Assembly: GCA_050245975.1 (NCBI GenBank)
Contig: JBFWWW010000088.1
Location: 1 to 14,640 of the forward strand
Direction of reading: 5' to 3'
DNA length: 14,640 nt
Source of the DNA: JBFWWW01 sp050245975
Lineage (GTDB): Bacteria; Pseudomonadota; Alphaproteobacteria; Rhizobiales; Hyphomicrobiaceae
The translations under genes and the position numbers were made by a program. This document shows, in pieces, positions 13,333 through 14,640 of this stretch; positions within the stretch are counted from its first letter, which is position 1, and each line of letters opens with the position of its first letter. Below the pieces are notes generated by a model that saw only the letters and a list, made by a program, of their open reading frames with translations, was not told the DNA's origin and did not search any database.

Positions 13333-14172
13333 CTATTTGAAGGTCCATTTGCGCTCTGCAGCGCCCTTCGCTCCGACAAGGGTGAGAAGAAGCACCTTGC
13401 CCGCCAGTTCCTTGGGATCGGATCCGCGCGTGAGATCGACGGTAAAGCGGACGCTGTCGCCGGACCGGGCGTGATCCTTGTGCGGCATGGCGACGAACAG
13501 CCCGTCGGGCGCCTCGATCAGGACATCCGCCTGGTCCGCACCGCCGGGAAACCTGGCATCGATGACAAGCTTCGGCGGCCCGGCGTCGCGAACGCTTTCG
13601 ACCCGCGTCAACTCGGGATCATCCGGCCGCCTTTCCGTCGGGCCTCGTGGAACCGCTTCGAGAGCCTGCGCGAGAGGAATATCGATGGGCCCCGCGTCCT
13701 CCGGAACGGCGAGCGACAGCTTCACCTCGGCTGGGATGCAGATGTCGCGGCAGATGCCGTAATCCATCGCGAGCCGCAAATCGATCGGCTGCCCCTTGGA
13801 ACGCGGCGCGATCTCGACGGGAAAGACGACCGAATGCTTGTAGCCCAGCGAAACACCGCCCGGCTCCGGGATACGGCTCGGCGGCGGGTATTTGACCGTT
13901 GCCGCCCGCAGGTTGGCCGAGCCTGACCAATCGAACGTCGGAGGCACGCCAGAATCCCCCGGCGTGCGCCAGTATGTCTTCCATCCGTCCGCCAGCTGCA
14001 GCTCGATGCCAGCCACCAGATCGCCCTGCGACGTCCGGCCGGCGACGAGACGCACGCGGGAGGTCTGCACGGTCGTCCAGGCGCTGCGGGTGCCGGATTC
14101 GGCAGCACCACCGCTGGTGGGTATCGCCGCAAGCAGCATGGCCAAGGAGGCCCAAAGACATCGCAACGCCAT
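13333..14172 (-). CDS. Exported DsbD N-terminal-domain-like thiol protein (ScsB-like)
   Basis: A 279-residue protein. An N-terminal signal peptide is likely (MALRCLWASLAMLLAAIPTS, cut around GGAAES), placing it in the periplasm. The body matches the immunoglobulin-like DsbD N-terminal domain: GIELQLADGWKTYWRTPGDSGVPP (about 55-78, in two blocks), IPEPGGVSLGYKHSVVFPVEI (101-121, in part), and the redox motif DYGICRDICIPAE with Cys141 and Cys145. In DsbD and ScsB this domain receives electrons from a membrane domain and hands them to periplasmic partners. Here the eight-helix membrane part and the thioredoxin domain are missing; the protein ends after the beta domain. ATG 14172 has AGGA five bases upstream; in-frame ATGs at 14214 and 14220 give longer, less signal-like starts. 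It is divergent from the AlgH-family gene. Confidence 0.85.
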   Translation of the reverse strand: MALRCLWASLAMLLAAIPTSGGAAESGTRSAWTTVQTSRVRLVAGRTSQGDLVAGIELQLADGWKTYWRTPGDSGVPPTFDWSGSANLRAATVKYPPPSRIPEPGGVSLGYKHSVVFPVEIAPRSKGQPIDLRLAMDYGICRDICIPAEVKLSLAVPEDAGPIDIPLAQALEAVPRGPTERRPDDPELTRVESVRDAGPPKLVIDARFPGGADQADVLIEAPDGLFVAMPHKDHARSGDSVRFTVDLTRGSDPKELAGKVLLLTLVGAKGAAERKWTFK

Positions 14173-14326
14173 GTGTTCCTGCCGCTGTCGCGTGAGTAGA
14201 ACGAGATAAACCATGCTCATCGGGGCCCGACAATTCAAGACGGCTTGATTGGCCGCGAGCGGGCGCCCCGACCTGCCACAAAATGGCCGCTTCCCATCGG
14301 CGGAGCCACGGCGGTAAACTTGGAGC

Positions 14327-14640
14327 ATGCAGAACTATCGCAAGTTGAAGTCGGCCCGATCAAACGGCTATCTGGAAGGCCAGTTGCTGATCGCAATGCC
14401 GACAATGACCGACAAGCGCTTCCAGCGCTCCGTCATCTACATGTGTGCCCATTCGGCAGAAGGCGCGATGGGTCTCATCATCAATCAGCGCGCCTCGCAC
14501 ATCAGCTTCCCCGAGCTGCTGGATCAGCTCCGCATTGCGTCCGAAGACGGTGAGGCGCCTGCGTCGGCGCCCGCCATCGACATGGACATCCATGTCGGCG
14601 GACCCGTGGAGACAAGTCGCGGCTTTGTTCTGCACAGCTC
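14327..14640 (+). CDS. YqgE/AlgH family protein (5' part)
   Basis: The first 104 residues are visible; the gene runs off the window. The start is ATG 14327. An in-frame TAA at 14315 excludes any earlier start, and the GGAG ribosome-binding stretch lies only one base before the ATG, which is unusually close. Family blocks are YLEGQLLIAMPTMTDKRFQRSVIY (15-38, in part), AHSAEGAMGLIIN (41-53), and the HVGGPVETSRGFVLHS stretch just before the window ends. This family (DUF179/UPF0301) was named after a Pseudomonas alginate regulator, but its biochemical role is not settled. It is divergent from the DsbD-N-like gene across 154 bases in which I see no convincing promoter. Confidence 0.92.
   Translation, partial: MQNYRKLKSARSNGYLEGQLLIAMPTMTDKRFQRSVIYMCAHSAEGAMGLIINQRASHISFPELLDQLRIASEDGEAPASAPAIDMDIHVGGPVETSRGFVLHS

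Noticed and set aside
12760..13926. 388-residue open frame on + across the peroxiredoxin and DsbD-N-like genes
   Set aside because: It runs antisense through two real genes and the gap between them; composition is Arg/Asp/His-rich with no motif.
14173..14326. Possible promoter pair in the DsbD-N / AlgH divergent gap
   Set aside because: A TTGTCG...TTTATC pair on the minus strand has 17-base spacing but both hexamers match poorly, and nothing better is seen for the + strand.
1..14640. Mobile elements, CRISPR arrays, defence genes, tRNA genes
   Set aside because: No transposase or integrase motifs, terminal repeats, spaced repeats or cloverleaf-like segments were noticed by eye; composition and gene content are uniform core genome.

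Overview
The window is a G+C-rich chromosomal segment from an alphaproteobacterium, most likely order Hyphomicrobiales (Rhizobiales). Three things point there: an F0 ATP synthase operon (atpI-B-E-F'-F) with separate b' and b subunits and no F1 genes attached, a glycine cleavage operon with split P-protein (gcvPA/gcvPB), and the compact ispH-thrB-rnhA cluster. Family-level placement is not possible from the sequence alone. I see no transposases, integrases, tRNAs, rRNAs or CRISPR arrays. This is core metabolism, not a mobile or defence region.

Layout. 1-387 is the 3' end of a HAD-type phosphatase. After a 213-base gap holding a candidate promoter, the F0 operon runs on + from 601 to 3196. It encodes assembly protein AtpI, proton-channel subunit a, ring subunit c and the two peripheral stalk subunits. 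A GC-rich stem-loop follows atpE, and the operon ends in a strong intrinsic terminator at 3220-3246. The minus strand then carries, reading right to left, an uncharacterised lipoprotein gene (9356-10021), a promoter, a tandem glycine riboswitch, gcvT, gcvH, gcvPA, gcvPB and a fold-type I aminotransferase. The aminotransferase has its own promoter with a perfect dyad in the spacer. From 10200 to 12681 the + strand carries ispH, thrB and rnhA, with 5 bases between the first two and a 4-base overlap between the last two. A Prx5-type peroxiredoxin gene converges on them from the minus strand. A secreted DsbD N-terminal-domain protein (minus) and a YqgE/AlgH family gene (plus, cut by the window end) are divergent at the right edge.

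How it works together. The F0 operon builds the membrane half of ATP synthase; its F1 partners must be encoded elsewhere. The gcv operon breaks glycine down to CO2, ammonia and methylene-tetrahydrofolate. Its mRNA begins with two glycine aptamers, so its expression should follow glycine level. The aminotransferase lies just downstream in the same direction but appears to be separately repressible. ispH (isoprenoids), thrB (threonine) and rnhA (RNA-DNA hybrid removal) are functionally unrelated but packed as one transcription unit.

I did not find a convincing undescribed multi-gene system. The items most worth checking are the dyad in the aminotransferase promoter, the lipoprotein of unknown function beside the riboswitch, the atpE/atpF' stem-loop, the riboswitch expression platform, and the stand-alone DsbD-N protein.
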